DNA of 64,000 bases from assembly GCF_036017915.1 (NCBI RefSeq), contig NZ_CP107929.1:310001-374000 (forward strand). Reading direction: 5' to 3'. Numbering within the stretch: the stretch's first letter is position 1; the number at the start of each line of letters is the position of its first letter. Origin of the DNA: Micromonospora sp. NBC_00421 (lineage in GTDB: Bacteria > Actinomycetota > Actinomycetes > Mycobacteriales > Micromonosporaceae). This document shows, piece after piece, positions 6,887-16,124 of the stretch. The notes under the pieces were generated by a model that saw only the letters and a program-made list of their open reading frames with translations, made no database searches and had not been told where the DNA came from. The translations under genes were made by a program, and so were the position numbers.

Positions 6887-8419
6887 TCAGCCGGTGGGCG
6901 AGCGGTCCCCGGCCGGTGGTGCGGTGCGCGGGCGGGGCACCACCGGGGCGGCGCGACCGGTGCCGCTCTCACCGGTGCCGCTGCGAGCGGAGCCGGTGCT
7001 CTCGGTGCCGCCCTCCTCGTGGTAGTCCTCCTCGACGTTGACCGACCAGACGTCGTGGTCGGTGCCGTCGAGGATGTTCTCCGCCGTCAGCATCGCGGTG
7101 AGCATCGAGTGGTCCTGGTTGTTGTACCGGTGCATGCCGTTGCGACCCACCGGGTGCACGTTCGGTACGGCCTCGGCCAGCCAGCGGCGGATCACCTCGA
7201 CGGCCTCGCCGTAGCCCTCGTCGTAGACCGGGTAGGCCTTCGGCATCCGCACCACGTACCCGGTGGTGACCGAGCCGGGGCTGACCAGGCCGAGCCGCTC
7301 CAGCTCGGCGGTGCCGAAGGCGACCAGCTCCGGGTCGGGGGTCGACCACAGCTCGTCACCCTCGTTGACGAAATACTCCAGGCCGAGGCAGGTGCCGCCG
7401 TCACGGACCATCTCCGGCGACCAGGCGCCGAAGTTCTGGATCCGGCCGACCTTCACCCCCGGGGTGTGTACGTAGATCCAGTTGTCGGGGAAGCTGGCCT
7501 CGGCGGGCACCACCAGCGCCACGGTCAGGAAGTCCCGGTACCGCAGCAGGTCGGCGGCGTCGCGCACCGCCGCCGGGGCGGGCGGGTCCATCGCCCGGAC
7601 CAGGGCCGAGATCGGCATGCTGGACACCACGTGGTCGGCGGCGATCCGTCGCTCACCGGCCGGGCCGTCGACGGTCACCGCGACCGCCCGGTCGTCCGCA
7701 CGGTGGACGGTGCGTACCGCAGTCTCCAGATCGACCGTCCCGCCGGCCTTGACCACCAGTTCGGCGCAGCGCTCCCACATCATCCCCGGGCCGAGCCGGG
7801 GGTAACGGAACTCCTCGATCAGGCTGGTCACGTCGTTGCCGCCCCGCTTGGGCAGCAGCGCACCGCGGATCGCCGCACCGAGGGAGAGGTTGCGGATCCG
7901 CTGGGCCGCCCAGTCCGCCTGCAGCTCCGTCGCGGGAATGCCCCACACCTTCTCGGTGTACGTCTTGAACAACATCCGGTACAGCCGGGCCCCGAACCGG
8001 GCCGACACCCAGCCCTCGAAGTGGGTCTGGTCGGCCGGCGGACGCACCCGCGCCCACAGGTACGACCCGACACACCGGGACGCCTCCAGCACCCCCAGGT
8101 TCTTCAGGGCGTTGCCGGCCCGCAGCGGATAGTCGAACAGCCGTCCCTGGTAGTGGATCCGGCTCATCCGGGGGCGCAGCAGGAAGTCGTCGTCGGAGAG
8201 CAACTCGTGCCAGAACGCCTCGACCCGGGACACCTTCGTGAAGAACCGGTGCCCGCCGATGTCGAACCGCCAGCCCTCCCGCTCCACGGTGCGGCTGATC
8301 CCGCCGACCACGTCGTCGGCCTCGACGACCTCCACCGGGGCGTGTCTACGGGTCAACTCGTACGCGGCGGTCAGGCCGGCCGGGCCGGCGCCGATAACAA
8401 CCGTGTGCGGCTGCGCCAT
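6887..8419 (-). CDS. NAD(P)/FAD-dependent oxidoreductase, amine oxidase/UDP-galactopyranose mutase-like
   Basis: A 510-residue flavoprotein. The N-terminus VVIGAGPAGLTAAYEL is a Rossmann dinucleotide-binding motif, followed by the acidic ribose-binding end VVEADDVVGG and the GGHRFF segment shared with protoporphyrinogen-oxidase and UDP-galactopyranose-mutase-like proteins. A C-terminal motif GRNGMHRYNNQDHSM completes the FAD fold. The last 50 residues are Gly/Ser/Pro-rich and probably disordered. The substrate is unknown; relatives often act on sugar nucleotides or carotenoid-type compounds. The start is ATG 8419 with GGTGGTG upstream; ATG 8434 is an alternative adding five residues. Confidence 0.8.
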   Translation of the reverse strand: MAQPHTVVIGAGPAGLTAAYELTRRHAPVEVVEADDVVGGISRTVEREGWRFDIGGHRFFTKVSRVEAFWHELLSDDDFLLRPRMSRIHYQGRLFDYPLRAGNALKNLGVLEASRCVGSYLWARVRPPADQTHFEGWVSARFGARLYRMLFKTYTEKVWGIPATELQADWAAQRIRNLSLGAAIRGALLPKRGGNDVTSLIEEFRYPRLGPGMMWERCAELVVKAGGTVDLETAVRTVHRADDRAVAVTVDGPAGERRIAADHVVSSMPISALVRAMDPPAPAAVRDAADLLRYRDFLTVALVVPAEASFPDNWIYVHTPGVKVGRIQNFGAWSPEMVRDGGTCLGLEYFVNEGDELWSTPDPELVAFGTAELERLGLVSPGSVTTGYVVRMPKAYPVYDEGYGEAVEVIRRWLAEAVPNVHPVGRNGMHRYNNQDHSMLTAMLTAENILDGTDHDVWSVNVEEDYHEEGGTESTGSARSGTGESGTGRAAPVVPRPRTAPPAGDRSPTG

Positions 8420-8461
8420 TAAAGACACCACCATCGATGATTTGAGGGTCGGGGCTGGCGG

Positions 8462-8467
8462 AATCTA
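8462..8467 (-). promoter_or_regulatory. Candidate -10 box of the FAD oxidoreductase gene
   Basis: TAGATT on the minus strand lies 43-48 bp before ATG 8419, giving a leader of about 36 nt that contains a GGTGGTG ribosome-binding sequence. No convincing -35 is seen. Confidence 0.4.
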
Positions 8468-8634
8468 ACACGATCTCGCCCTGCTCGGGGAGTGCCCACG
8501 GGTCGACCCGGATCATCGGTTGGCTGCCCCTTGCGGGCGTCGCCGACGTCTGGGAAGATCGACACACTCGAATGCCCGGCGGTCGCCGCCGTGGCCGGTG
8601 GAATCCTGGGGCGTGGCCCGGTGGCGTCCGGGGG

Positions 8635-9627
8635 TCAGCCGACCGTGACCGTGGCGTCCTGACGGGCCGTCAGGGCCTGCTGGTAGAGCCGCCCCGCGCG
8701 GTACGACGAGCGCACCAGCGGCCCGCTCATCACCCCGGCGAAGCCGATCTCCTCGGCCTCCTCGCGCAGCTCGACGAACTCCTCCGGCTTGACCCAGCGG
8801 GTCACCGGGTGGTGCCGGGGGGTGGGGCGCAGGTACTGGGTGATGGTGATCAGCTCGCAGCCGGCCTCGTGCAGGTCGCGCAGCGCCTGGGAGACCTCGG
8901 CCCGTTCCTCGCCCATGCCCAGGATCAGGTTGCTCTTGGTGACCAGGCCGTCGGCGCGGGCCTGCCGGATCACGTCCAGGGAGCGCTCGTAGCGGAACGC
9001 CGGCCGGATCCGCTTGAAGATCCGGGGCACCGTCTCGACGTTGTGCGCCAGCACCTCCGGCCGGGCGCCGAACACCTCGGCGAGTTGCTCGGGGACGGCG
9101 TTGAAGTCGGGGATCAGCAGCTCGACGCCGCAACCGGAGCGCAGGGCGTGGATCTGCCGGACGGTCTCGGCGTACAACCACGCGCCGCCGTCGGGCAGGT
9201 CGTCGCGGGCCACACCGGTGATGGTGGCGTAGCGCAGCCCCATCGTGGCGACCGACTCGGCGACCCGGCGGGGCTCGTCGGCGTCGAACTCGGCTGGCTT
9301 GCCGGTGTCGATCTGGCAGAAGTCACAGCGCCTGGTGCACTGGTCGCCGCCGATGAGGAAGGTGGCCTCCCGGTCCTCCCAGCACTCGTAGATGTTGGGA
9401 CAGCCGGCCTCCTGGCAGACGGTGTGCAGTCCCTCGCGGGAGACCAGCCCGCGCAGCTCGGTGTACTCCGGCCCCATCTTGGCCTTGACCTTGATCCACG
9501 GCGGTTTGCGCTCGATCGGCGTCTCGGCGTTGCGCGCCTCGATCCGCAGCATCCGTCGCCCCTCGGGGGCGACCGTCGCGGAGCGCGTTGCCTGCTGGCT
9601 GGTCGGCGCGGAGTGCTCGATCGTCAC
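8635..9627 (-). CDS. lipA: Lipoyl synthase
   Basis: A 330-residue radical-SAM enzyme that inserts two sulfurs into octanoyl groups on carrier proteins to make lipoate. The radical-SAM cluster motif CTRRCDFC lies near residues 95-103. The auxiliary-cluster cysteines lie upstream in [12 protein letters not shown], and the C-terminal RSSYRAGRL segment is typical. Clients in this window are the two lipoyl domains of SucB. LipB is encoded nearby at 12091-12729, but LipA has its own leaderless promoter: GTG 9627 follows TAGGCT by seven bases. A much longer in-frame extension upstream crosses the T-box region and is not coding. Confidence 0.97.
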   Translation of the reverse strand: MTIEHSAPTSQQATRSATVAPEGRRMLRIEARNAETPIERKPPWIKVKAKMGPEYTELRGLVSREGLHTVCQEAGCPNIYECWEDREATFLIGGDQCTRRCDFCQIDTGKPAEFDADEPRRVAESVATMGLRYATITGVARDDLPDGGAWLYAETVRQIHALRSGCGVELLIPDFNAVPEQLAEVFGARPEVLAHNVETVPRIFKRIRPAFRYERSLDVIRQARADGLVTKSNLILGMGEERAEVSQALRDLHEAGCELITITQYLRPTPRHHPVTRWVKPEEFVELREEAEEIGFAGVMSGPLVRSSYRAGRLYQQALTARQDATVTVG

Positions 9628-9634
9628 AAAAACG

Positions 9635-9640
9635 AGCCTA
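9635..9640 (-). promoter_or_regulatory. -10 box for leaderless lipA
   Basis: TAGGCT on the minus strand, seven bases before the GTG start at 9627. No ribosome-binding site is present between them. Confidence 0.6.
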
Positions 9641-9730
9641 CGCCCGACGGCGGCGATCGATGCACGTCGGGCGACCGGCGTCACGTCGCGGGTCTTGTGA
9701 CACCGGACACCGGAGGGCCGAAAAAGTGCG

Positions 9731-9759
9731 TTACACGCCGCCGGGGCGGGTGCTAGCGT
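9731..9759 (+). promoter_or_regulatory. Promoter of the T-box/aspartyl-tRNA synthetase unit
   Basis: TTACAC at 9731-9736 and TAGCGT at 9754-9759 are separated by 17 bp, a good sigma-70-type spacing. Transcription should begin near 9766, just before the T-box Stem I, leaving a leader of about 276 nt. Confidence 0.55.
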
Positions 9760-9765
9760 GCCGGC

Positions 9766-10041
9766 AGAGCTGTGACGGAGCCGAGTACCGCCCCGATCCG
9801 CCAGTGCAGAGAGCCGCCGGTTGCTGGAAGGCGGTCTGACGCCGGGGCGCGAAGACCCTCCCGAGCCGCGGGAAGAACGGCGTGTCCACGCGCCCAGTAG
9901 AGCCCGCCCGGCTGGCCCCGGTGAAAAGGCGACGAATGAGGCCCCGGCTTCGGCGGGGGCGAAGGTGTGGTGGCACCGCGAGGTTCCCGCTCGCCCACAC
10001 CTCCCGGGGATCGCGTTGCGATCGATCGAGGAGGTAACGCC
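9766..10041 (+). ncRNA. T-box riboswitch with Asp (GAC) specifier, translational type
   Basis: Stem I: GGAG 9777-9780 pairs with CTCC 9858-9861, and CGCCCCG 9789-9795 pairs with 9843-9849. Between them is a specifier loop with AGTA on the 5' side and GAA, then GAC (9854-9856), on the 3' side. The distal AGAGAG element is at 9808-9813. The antisequestrator has helix AGGTGTGG 9963-9970 with 9995-10002, the conserved seven-base bulge TGGCACC 9971-9977 and helix GCGAG 9978-9982 with 9990-9994. UGGC pairs with a G73 discriminator, as in tRNA-Asp. ACCTCC 9999-10004 can instead pair with the Shine-Dalgarno at 10030-10035, so control is probably translational. Confidence 0.88.
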
Positions 10042-11328
10042 GTGCAACGCATCCTGTCCTCCCACCTGCCCACCCGTGTCGGCGAGACCGTGCGGATCGC
10101 CGGTTGGGTGCACCGCCGCCGGCTGTTGAAGTCGGTGGCCTTCCTGATCGTCCGGGACGCCGCCGGCCTGACCCAGGTCGTGGTCACCGACCCGGCCGTC
10201 CGGGCCGCCGTGACGGCCCTGCCCGAGGAGACGGTGGTCGAGGTGGTCGGCACGGCCACCGCGAACGGCACCGCGCCCGCCGGGGTCGAGCTGACCCACC
10301 CGACGGTACGACCACTCGGCCCACCCGCCGTGCCGCCCCCGTTCGACCTGTACCGGCCGGTGCTCACCGCGACCCTGCCCACCCAGCTCGACCATGCGTC
10401 GGTGGCGCTGCGTCACCCGACCCGCTCGGCGGCGCTGCGGATCTCGGCGGCGGCGGTGGCCGGCTTCCGGGCAGCCCTGGACGCCCGCGACTTCGTGGAG
10501 GTGCACACCCCCAAGGTGGTCGCCACGTCGACCGAGAGCGGGGCGAACGTCTTCACCCTGGACTGGTTCGGCCGGCCCGCCTACCTGGCCCAGTCGCCGC
10601 AGTTCTACAAGCAGCTGATGGTGGGGGTGTTCGAGCGGGTCTACGAGGTGGGGCCGGTGTTCCGGGCCGAACCGCACGACACCGTCCGGCACCTGGCGCA
10701 GTACACCTCGCTCGACGTCGAGTTGGGCTTCGTCGTCGACCACCGGGACGTGATGGCGGTGCTGCGGGACACCCTCGCCGTGATGCTCGCCGAGGTGGCC
10801 CGGCGGGCCGGTGGCGCGGTGGCGACCCTGGGCCTGCCCCTGCCCGGGGTGCCGGTCGAGATCCCGGCCGTGCACTTCACCGAGGCCCTGCGGATCGCCG
10901 CCGCACCCCCCGACGAACCGGACCTGGCTCCCGCCCACGAGCGGAGACTGGGGGAGTGGGCGCGCACCACACACGGCTCGGACTTCCTCTTCGTCACCGG
11001 GTACCCGATGGCGAAGAGGCCGTTCTACACCCATCCCGACCCGGCCCGCCCGGCGTACTCGAACGGTTTCGACCTGCTCTTTCGCGGTGTGGAGCTGGTG
11101 ACCGGCGGGCAGCGGCTGCACCGCCACGAGGACTACCTGTCGGCGCTCGCGGCACGCGGCGAGCCGGTCGGGCCCTACGCCGGGTACGTCGACGCGTTCC
11201 GGCACGGGATGCCACCGCACGGTGGTTTCGCGATCGGTCTGGAGCGGTTCGTGGCCCGGCTGGTCGGTGCGGCCAACGTCCGGGAGGTGACCGCCTTCCC
11301 ACGCGACCTGCACCGGCTGATCCCCTGA
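10042..11328 (+). CDS. aspS: Aspartate--tRNA(Asp/Asn) ligase, archaeal type
   Basis: A 428-residue class II aminoacyl-tRNA synthetase. An N-terminal OB-fold ([22 protein letters not shown]) binds the anticodon. Motif 2 is [16 protein letters not shown]. The C-terminal motif 3 segment [14 protein letters not shown] ends in [10 protein letters not shown]. The length and the lack of the large bacterial GAD insertion match the archaeal/eukaryal AspRS form, which is often non-discriminating and also charges tRNA-Asn. A standard bacterial AspRS of about 600 residues is likely elsewhere in the genome. GTG 10042 follows GAGGAGGT closely. That ribosome-binding site can be masked by the T-box leader, so synthesis should respond to uncharged tRNA-Asp. 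Confidence 0.9.
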   Translation: MQRILSSHLPTRVGETVRIAGWVHRRRLLKSVAFLIVRDAAGLTQVVVTDPAVRAAVTALPEETVVEVVGTATANGTAPAGVELTHPTVRPLGPPAVPPPFDLYRPVLTATLPTQLDHASVALRHPTRSAALRISAAAVAGFRAALDARDFVEVHTPKVVATSTESGANVFTLDWFGRPAYLAQSPQFYKQLMVGVFERVYEVGPVFRAEPHDTVRHLAQYTSLDVELGFVVDHRDVMAVLRDTLAVMLAEVARRAGGAVATLGLPLPGVPVEIPAVHFTEALRIAAAPPDEPDLAPAHERRLGEWARTTHGSDFLFVTGYPMAKRPFYTHPDPARPAYSNGFDLLFRGVELVTGGQRLHRHEDYLSALAARGEPVGPYAGYVDAFRHGMPPHGGFAIGLERFVARLVGAANVREVTAFPRDLHRLIP

Positions 11329-11693
11329 GCCGCCGAGCCTCCGCGCGACCGGGCTGGGCCTGGCCTGGCCGAGCTGGGCTGGGCCTGGTCGATTCGGGCC
11401 GGGCCGGGCCGGGCCGGGCTGGGTGGGCTGGCTGGGTCGGGCTGGGGTGGCGTGCCGAGGATGCTGGCAAGCGGTCGGCCGCCTGCCGTGCCGGCCTGCC
11501 TGGTCGCCCACCGGGCGTCGGGCCTGACACCCGCATATGCCCCGGTCAGGCAAGCGGCCTGACCGGGGCACGCGGTCAGCGGTGGGGAAGTCGGTACGGC
11601 CGGGGGTGGGAGGGGGCAGCAGCCTGGCGGATGCCGGTCGCGGTGGATCTGCGACGGCTCGACGGGGCCACAGGGGCAACAGGGGCGGCTGGG
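11329..11693. other. Gene-free stretch with G-rich low-complexity DNA and a terminator
   Basis: From about 11345 to 11450 the plus strand is built of degenerate GGGCTGGGCCT and GGGCC repeats with little A or T. A perfect terminator hairpin follows at 11538-11570. The rest up to the VOC gene end at 11694 is GC-rich without coding signals. Confidence 0.75.
11538..11570. terminator. 14-bp perfect hairpin terminator
   Basis: TGCCCCGGTCAGGC at 11538-11551 pairs with 11557-11570 around a five-base loop. It lies between the convergent AspRS and VOC genes. There is no U-tract. Confidence 0.75.
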
Positions 11694-12086
11694 TCAGGCC
11701 GTGCCGAGAAGGTCCCAGCGGTTGCCGGCGATGTCCCGGAACACCGCCACCCGACCGTACGGTTCGGTGCGCGGCGGCTTCACGAACTCCACGCCGGCGT
11801 CGACCATCCGCCGGTGGACGGCGTCGAAGTCGTCGACCTGGAGGAAGAAGCCGACCCGGCCGGCCACCTGGTCACCGACCGCCGCCTCCTGCCGCTCGCC
11901 GTCGGCGCGGGCCAGCAGGATGCCGGTCTGCCCACCGGGCGGGCGGACCACCACCCACCGCTTCGGGCGGCCGTCGTTGGTCAGCGACGGCGCGTCCTCG
12001 ACCAGCTCGAAGCCGAGGATCCCGGTGAAGAACGCGATGGCCGGGTCGTAGTCGGCGACGACGAGGGTGACGAGGTCGATCCGCAC
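11694..12086 (-). CDS. VOC family (glyoxalase/bleomycin-resistance fold) protein
   Basis: A 130-residue single-domain VOC protein. It opens with the beta strand [24 protein letters not shown] typical of the fold and ends with [18 protein letters not shown], where the family's C-terminal metal/substrate strand lies. VOC proteins include glyoxalases, dioxygenases and antibiotic-binding proteins; no feature here fixes the substrate. GTG 12086 lies four bases after the lipB stop, so the two genes form an operon with close translational linkage. A role in lipoate metabolism is not implied. Confidence 0.85.
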   Translation of the reverse strand: MRIDLVTLVVADYDPAIAFFTGILGFELVEDAPSLTNDGRPKRWVVVRPPGGQTGILLARADGERQEAAVGDQVAGRVGFFLQVDDFDAVHRRMVDAGVEFVKPPRTEPYGRVAVFRDIAGNRWDLLGTA

Positions 12087-12090
12087 CGGC

Positions 12091-12729
12091 TCAGCCGAGC
12101 AGGGTGGGCAGGTGCCGCTCCACCACGGGGAGGACGTCGGCCACCGGGACCGGGCGGCCCAGCTCGGCGGTGAGCGAGGTGGTGCCGGCGTCGGCGATAC
12201 CGCAGGGCACGATCCGGTCGTAGTACGACAGGTCGCAGTCACAGTTGATCGCGAAGCCGTGCTGGGTGACGCCACGGGCGACCCGGATGCCGATGGCTGC
12301 CACCTTGCGGGCCGGGCCCCGGTCGTCATCGGGCACCCAGACCCCGCTGCGCCCCTCGACCCGGCCGGCGGTCAGCCCGAACTCGGCGCAGACGTCGATC
12401 AGCAGTTGCTCGGTGCGGCGGACGTAGGCGACCACGTCCACCGGGTCGGGCAGCCGGACGATCGGGTAGCCGACGAGCTGCCCCGGACCGTGCCAGGTGA
12501 TCTTGCCGCCCCGGTCCACGTCGACCACCGGCGTGCCGTCCATCGGCCGGTCCCACGGCTCGGTGCGCTTGCCGGCGGTGTAGACGCTCGGGTGCTCCAG
12601 CAGCAGCACGGTGTCGCCACGCTCGCCGGCCACCACCTCCGCGTGCAGCCGTCGCTGCTCGTCCCATGCGGCCGGGTAGTCGACCACACCGGCCCGGACG
12701 GCGGTCACCCCGGAAGTCGTCACGCTCAC
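12091..12729 (-). CDS. lipB: Octanoyltransferase (lipoate-protein ligase B)
   Basis: A 212-residue LipB. It moves octanoate from acyl carrier protein to the lipoyl-domain lysine, the substrate for LipA. The signature [18 protein letters not shown] and the catalytic pair, a lysine in [10 protein letters not shown] and a cysteine in [16 protein letters not shown], are visible. The length is normal. GTG 12729 follows TAGGGT by six bases, so the transcript is probably leaderless. The VOC gene follows after four bases. LipB, LipA, SucB and LpdA all lie within 18 kb here, as in mycobacteria. Confidence 0.96.
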   Translation of the reverse strand: MSVTTSGVTAVRAGVVDYPAAWDEQRRLHAEVVAGERGDTVLLLEHPSVYTAGKRTEPWDRPMDGTPVVDVDRGGKITWHGPGQLVGYPIVRLPDPVDVVAYVRRTEQLLIDVCAEFGLTAGRVEGRSGVWVPDDDRGPARKVAAIGIRVARGVTQHGFAINCDCDLSYYDRIVPCGIADAGTTSLTAELGRPVPVADVLPVVERHLPTLLG

Positions 12730-12735
12730 CCCACC

Positions 12736-12741
12736 ACCCTA
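12736..12741 (-). promoter_or_regulatory. -10 box for leaderless lipB
   Basis: TAGGGT on the minus strand, six bases before GTG 12729. Confidence 0.6.
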
Positions 12742-12836
12742 GCCCCGCCCGCCCGTGACCCGACCCGTGAGCCTCGTCGCGTCGGCCAGGGGGCAGGACG
12801 GCCAGCGGGCGGGGAAGGGCCGGCCGGCGGGGACGG

Positions 12837-14660
12837 TCAGCCGGCGGGGAAGGTCCAGAGCCAGACGTCGTCCACCCGGCGTGGCTCGCCGAGCAGCGCG
12901 GTGGCGGTGCGGCGCAGGGCGTCCTCGTCGAGGTCGTACTTGGCCCCGTGCACCTCGTCCGGGAGCACGACCGCCTCGACCCCCCAGTAGCGGAGGTCGG
13001 CCCGGGAGAGGCGGATGCTGCCCTCGGTGACGATCGGCACCAGCCCGGTCCGGCCGGCCTGGTCCATCAGGGTGTCGAAGGTGCGCGGCGGCGGGCCGAT
13101 CCGACCCCGCCCGTCCGGGCCGCCGGGGCCGAGGAAGAAGCCGGCGGGCAGCCGGAACTCACCCTGCCGGTGCGCCAGCGCGTACGCCTGCCAGCGCTGG
13201 CCGTCGGGGGTGACGTCGAGGGTCAGCGGGATCGGGGTGAGCACCCCGCCGGGTGAGACGTACTGCCGCCAGGTGCCGGCGGTGACGAACTCCGGCACCG
13301 GCGGGCGGACGCTGGTCAGCAGCGGGGTGGGCAGCAGCGGCAGCAACGCCGCCGCGAAACCCACAGCCCACATCGAGGCCGCCGTCCGGCCCGGCGGCCT
13401 CGCCCGCAACCGGTCCACGGTGTACGCCAGCAGCACCCCGATCACCGGGGCGACGACCAGGGCCAGCCGGGACGGCAGGGCGGCGTTGACCACCGGCAGG
13501 TTGTCCAGCACCCCGAAGGGCAGCAGTTGCCCGGTACGTCGCCCGTTCCACTGCGCCAGCGGCCCCCAGGAGAGCACCGCGAAGACCACCGCGGTGACCC
13601 CGAGCGCGGTCAGCGTGGCCCGCCGGCCGGGACTGGCCCGTCGCCACAGCAGTCCGAAGCAGGCCACGGTGAGCAGCAGCAGCGGCAGCCCGAAGAAGCT
13701 GTTCTCCTCGGTCGGGTTGGGCGCCAGCGAGGTGTCCAGCCCGGCGGCCCCGGCCAGCGACCGGCCCGGGTACGCCCCGAACGCGGCGATGTCCTCCGAA
13801 TGGATGACCGGGTCGAAGCCGGTGCCGTGGAAACGCTGCGGCCCGGCGAAGTGCAGCCACAGCGGGTACGCCAGCAGCACCCCGGCGACCAGCGCGGTCA
13901 CCGCCAGCCCGCGCAGGAAGTCCGGCAGCGCGGCGCGGGCCTGCGCCCGGCGGGCCGGGTGCACCGCCCAGACGCCGAGGAAGACGGCGATCGCCAGGGC
14001 GGTGAAGAACAGCCCCTCGGCGGCGATCGAGAAGGCCACCGCGACCAGCACACCGAGCACCAGCCCGCCCCGCCACCAGCGCCCGGGTCGGCGTAGTGCG
14101 AACACCGCCGCCACCAGCAGCGGCACGAGCCAGCCGGCGGTCCAGTTCAAATGGGCGTTGGCGTGCGCGACCATGCCGGGGGAGAAGGCGACGAACAGCG
14201 CCCCGACGCCCGCCGCGAGCCGGCTGCCGACCAGGTGCCGGGAGAGCAGCCAGTACCAGGCCAGCGCGGTGGCGGCCAGGTTGAGGGTGATGATCACCAG
14301 GAACGTCGCCGGCGGTCCGATCAGGTACGTCAACGGCGCGAAGACCACCGCGTACACGGTGATCGAGGTGTTGACGGCGAGGTTCACCCCGTCCGGCACG
14401 TTGAGCAGGTGGGTGAAGAGCGGGTTCTCCCCGTGGGTGACCGCGTGTCCGCCGAAGGCGAGCAGCCACTCGAAGAGCGCCTGGTCGCTGGAGTTCACGG
14501 TGATCGCCCGCTGGTTGGGGTCGCGCCACAGCCCGCTGGTGACCCAGACCGCCAGCGCCACCGCGACGATCACCACGATCAGGTCGGCCCGTCGCCCCCG
14601 GCCGGTGCCCGGCACGGCGGTGGGTGGCTGGTCGGCGGCCAGGGTCGGGGAGGTCGGCAC
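12837..14660 (-). CDS. Polytopic membrane protein, GT-C glycosyltransferase-like
   Basis: A 607-residue protein with at least ten hydrophobic segments in its first 450 residues and a soluble C-terminal domain of about 160 residues. An acidic segment NSSDQALFEWLLAF follows the first membrane helix, like the first-loop acidic site of GT-C glycosyltransferases that use polyprenyl-phosphate sugars. I do not recognise a specific family. The soluble end (PIPLTLDVTPDGQRWQAYAL) resembles domains of large actinobacterial membrane glycosyltransferases of unknown specificity. GTG 14660 follows TAACGT by seven bases, so it is likely leaderless. The longer in-frame sequence upstream overlaps the divergent esterase gene and is not coding. 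Confidence 0.8.
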   Translation of the reverse strand: MPTSPTLAADQPPTAVPGTGRGRRADLIVVIVAVALAVWVTSGLWRDPNQRAITVNSSDQALFEWLLAFGGHAVTHGENPLFTHLLNVPDGVNLAVNTSITVYAVVFAPLTYLIGPPATFLVIITLNLAATALAWYWLLSRHLVGSRLAAGVGALFVAFSPGMVAHANAHLNWTAGWLVPLLVAAVFALRRPGRWWRGGLVLGVLVAVAFSIAAEGLFFTALAIAVFLGVWAVHPARRAQARAALPDFLRGLAVTALVAGVLLAYPLWLHFAGPQRFHGTGFDPVIHSEDIAAFGAYPGRSLAGAAGLDTSLAPNPTEENSFFGLPLLLLTVACFGLLWRRASPGRRATLTALGVTAVVFAVLSWGPLAQWNGRRTGQLLPFGVLDNLPVVNAALPSRLALVVAPVIGVLLAYTVDRLRARPPGRTAASMWAVGFAAALLPLLPTPLLTSVRPPVPEFVTAGTWRQYVSPGGVLTPIPLTLDVTPDGQRWQAYALAHRQGEFRLPAGFFLGPGGPDGRGRIGPPPRTFDTLMDQAGRTGLVPIVTEGSIRLSRADLRYWGVEAVVLPDEVHGAKYDLDEDALRRTATALLGEPRRVDDVWLWTFPAG

Positions 14661-14667
14661 GGAGCGG

Positions 14668-14673
14668 ACGTTA
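14668..14673 (-). promoter_or_regulatory. -10 box for leaderless GT-C-like gene
   Basis: TAACGT on the minus strand, seven bases before GTG 14660. Confidence 0.55.
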
Positions 14674-14856
14674 CCAACCGGAACTGGACCCACCGGCCGG
14701 ACCCGCGACCCCGACGCCGGGCGGGAACCGCCCGGGCGACCGCTACATCGGCGAGGACAAATGTGTGAACGGCGGCCATGTCGCCACTTCGCAACACGGA
14801 CGTAACGTCGCGGCCATTCGGGGTGACCCGGTCCACATTGTCGACAGGAGGCCGTC

Positions 14857-16074
14857 ATGCGTCGCCGTTCCTCCCCGCTCACCCGGCTCGCCGGAGCGTT
14901 CGCCGCGACCGTGCTCGCCGCGACCGCCCTGGTCACCGCGGCGGCACCCGCCCAGGCCGCGACCCTGACCCAGGTCACCGGCTTCGGCAGCAACCCGGGC
15001 AACCTGGCCATGTACGCGTACCGCCCGGACGGCCTGCCGGCCGGCGCGCCGGCCGTGGTGCTGCTGCACGGCTGCACCCAGAACGCCGCCGGCTACGTCG
15101 CCGACTCCGGCTGGCAGAAGTACGCCGACCTGTGGAAGTTCGCCCTGATCGTGCCCCAGCAGTCCACCGCCAACCAGGCCCTGACCTGCTTCAACTGGTT
15201 CACCGAGGGGGACGTCACCCGAGGGCAGGGCGAGGCCCTGTCGATCCGCCAGATGGTCTCCCACGCCACCTCGACCTACGGGCTCGACGGCAGTCGGGTC
15301 TTCGTCAGCGGGCTGTCGGCCGGCGGGGCGATGAGCGCGGTCATGCTCGCCACCTACCCCGAGGTGTTCGCCGCCGGCTCGGTGATCGCCGGACTGCCGT
15401 ACCGCTGCTCGCCGCCGGCGTCGACGAGCGTCTGCCAGTACAGCGGGGTGGACCGGACCCCGGCGGCCTGGGGTGACCTGGTCCGGGCCGCCTACTCCGG
15501 CTACACCGGCCGGCGGCCCCGGGTGGCGATCTGGCACGGCACCTCGGACAGCACCGTCGTGCCGGCCAACGCCGTCGAGTCACGCGACCAGTGGACCGAC
15601 GTGCTCGGCGTGTCGCAGACCCCGACCAGCACCTCGTCGCTGCCCGCCGGCACCAGCCTGGAGGTGTACGGCGACGACGCCGTCCGGCTGTACCGGGTCG
15701 CCGGGATGGGCCACGGCACCCCGGTCGACCCGGGAGCCGGCACCGACCAGTGCGGCACCGCGACCTCGTACTTCCTGGACACCATCTGCTCGACGTACCG
15801 TGACGCCCGGTTCTTCGGCCTCGACGGCGGCACCACCCCCACGCCGAGCCCCACCCTGACCACCCCGCCCACCGCGAGCCCGACCTCCACCGCGACGCCC
15901 GCGCCCACCTGTGTCACCGCCAGCAACTACGCCCACGTGGTCGCCGGCCGCGCCTACCAGTCCGGTGGCTACGCCTACGCCCTGGGCAGCAACCAGCGGA
16001 TGGGCCTCTACAACACCTTCTACACCAGCACCCTGAAGCAGACCGCCCCCGCCAACTGGGTGGTCGGCTGCTGA
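14857..16074 (+). CDS. Secreted PHB depolymerase family esterase
   Basis: A 405-residue exported alpha/beta hydrolase. Residues 1-34 form a signal peptide with a charged start, a hydrophobic core and an AQA cleavage site. The catalytic domain has the oxyanion segment LLHGCTQN, the nucleophile Ser154 in SGLSAGG, an Asp in HGTSDST and a His in GMGHGT. A Pro/Thr-rich linker follows at about 327-351. A C-terminal domain of about 50 residues (SNYAHVVAGRAYQSGG) is shared with PHB depolymerases and acetylxylan/feruloyl esterases and may bind substrate. Substrates may be polyhydroxyalkanoate or plant-polymer esters. ATG 14857 has GGAGG six bases upstream. Confidence 0.88.
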   Translation: MRRRSSPLTRLAGAFAATVLAATALVTAAAPAQAATLTQVTGFGSNPGNLAMYAYRPDGLPAGAPAVVLLHGCTQNAAGYVADSGWQKYADLWKFALIVPQQSTANQALTCFNWFTEGDVTRGQGEALSIRQMVSHATSTYGLDGSRVFVSGLSAGGAMSAVMLATYPEVFAAGSVIAGLPYRCSPPASTSVCQYSGVDRTPAAWGDLVRAAYSGYTGRRPRVAIWHGTSDSTVVPANAVESRDQWTDVLGVSQTPTSTSSLPAGTSLEVYGDDAVRLYRVAGMGHGTPVDPGAGTDQCGTATSYFLDTICSTYRDARFFGLDGGTTPTPSPTLTTPPTASPTSTATPAPTCVTASNYAHVVAGRAYQSGGYAYALGSNQRMGLYNTFYTSTLKQTAPANWVVGC

Positions 16075-16095
16075 GCAGCCGACCGGCCAGTAGGC

Positions 16096-16113
16096 GCGGG
16101 GGCGCACCCCCGC
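16096..16113. terminator. Bidirectional hairpin terminator
   Basis: GCGGGGG at 16096-16102 pairs with 16107-16113 around CGCA. It lies between the stop codons of the convergent esterase and epimerase genes. Confidence 0.65.
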
Positions 16114-16124
16114 CACCCACCTGC

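Noticed and set aside
9628..11679. Very long upstream extension of the lipA frame
   Set aside because: It crosses the T-box leader and AspRS gene antisense. The lipA start at 9627 with its -10 box is well supported.
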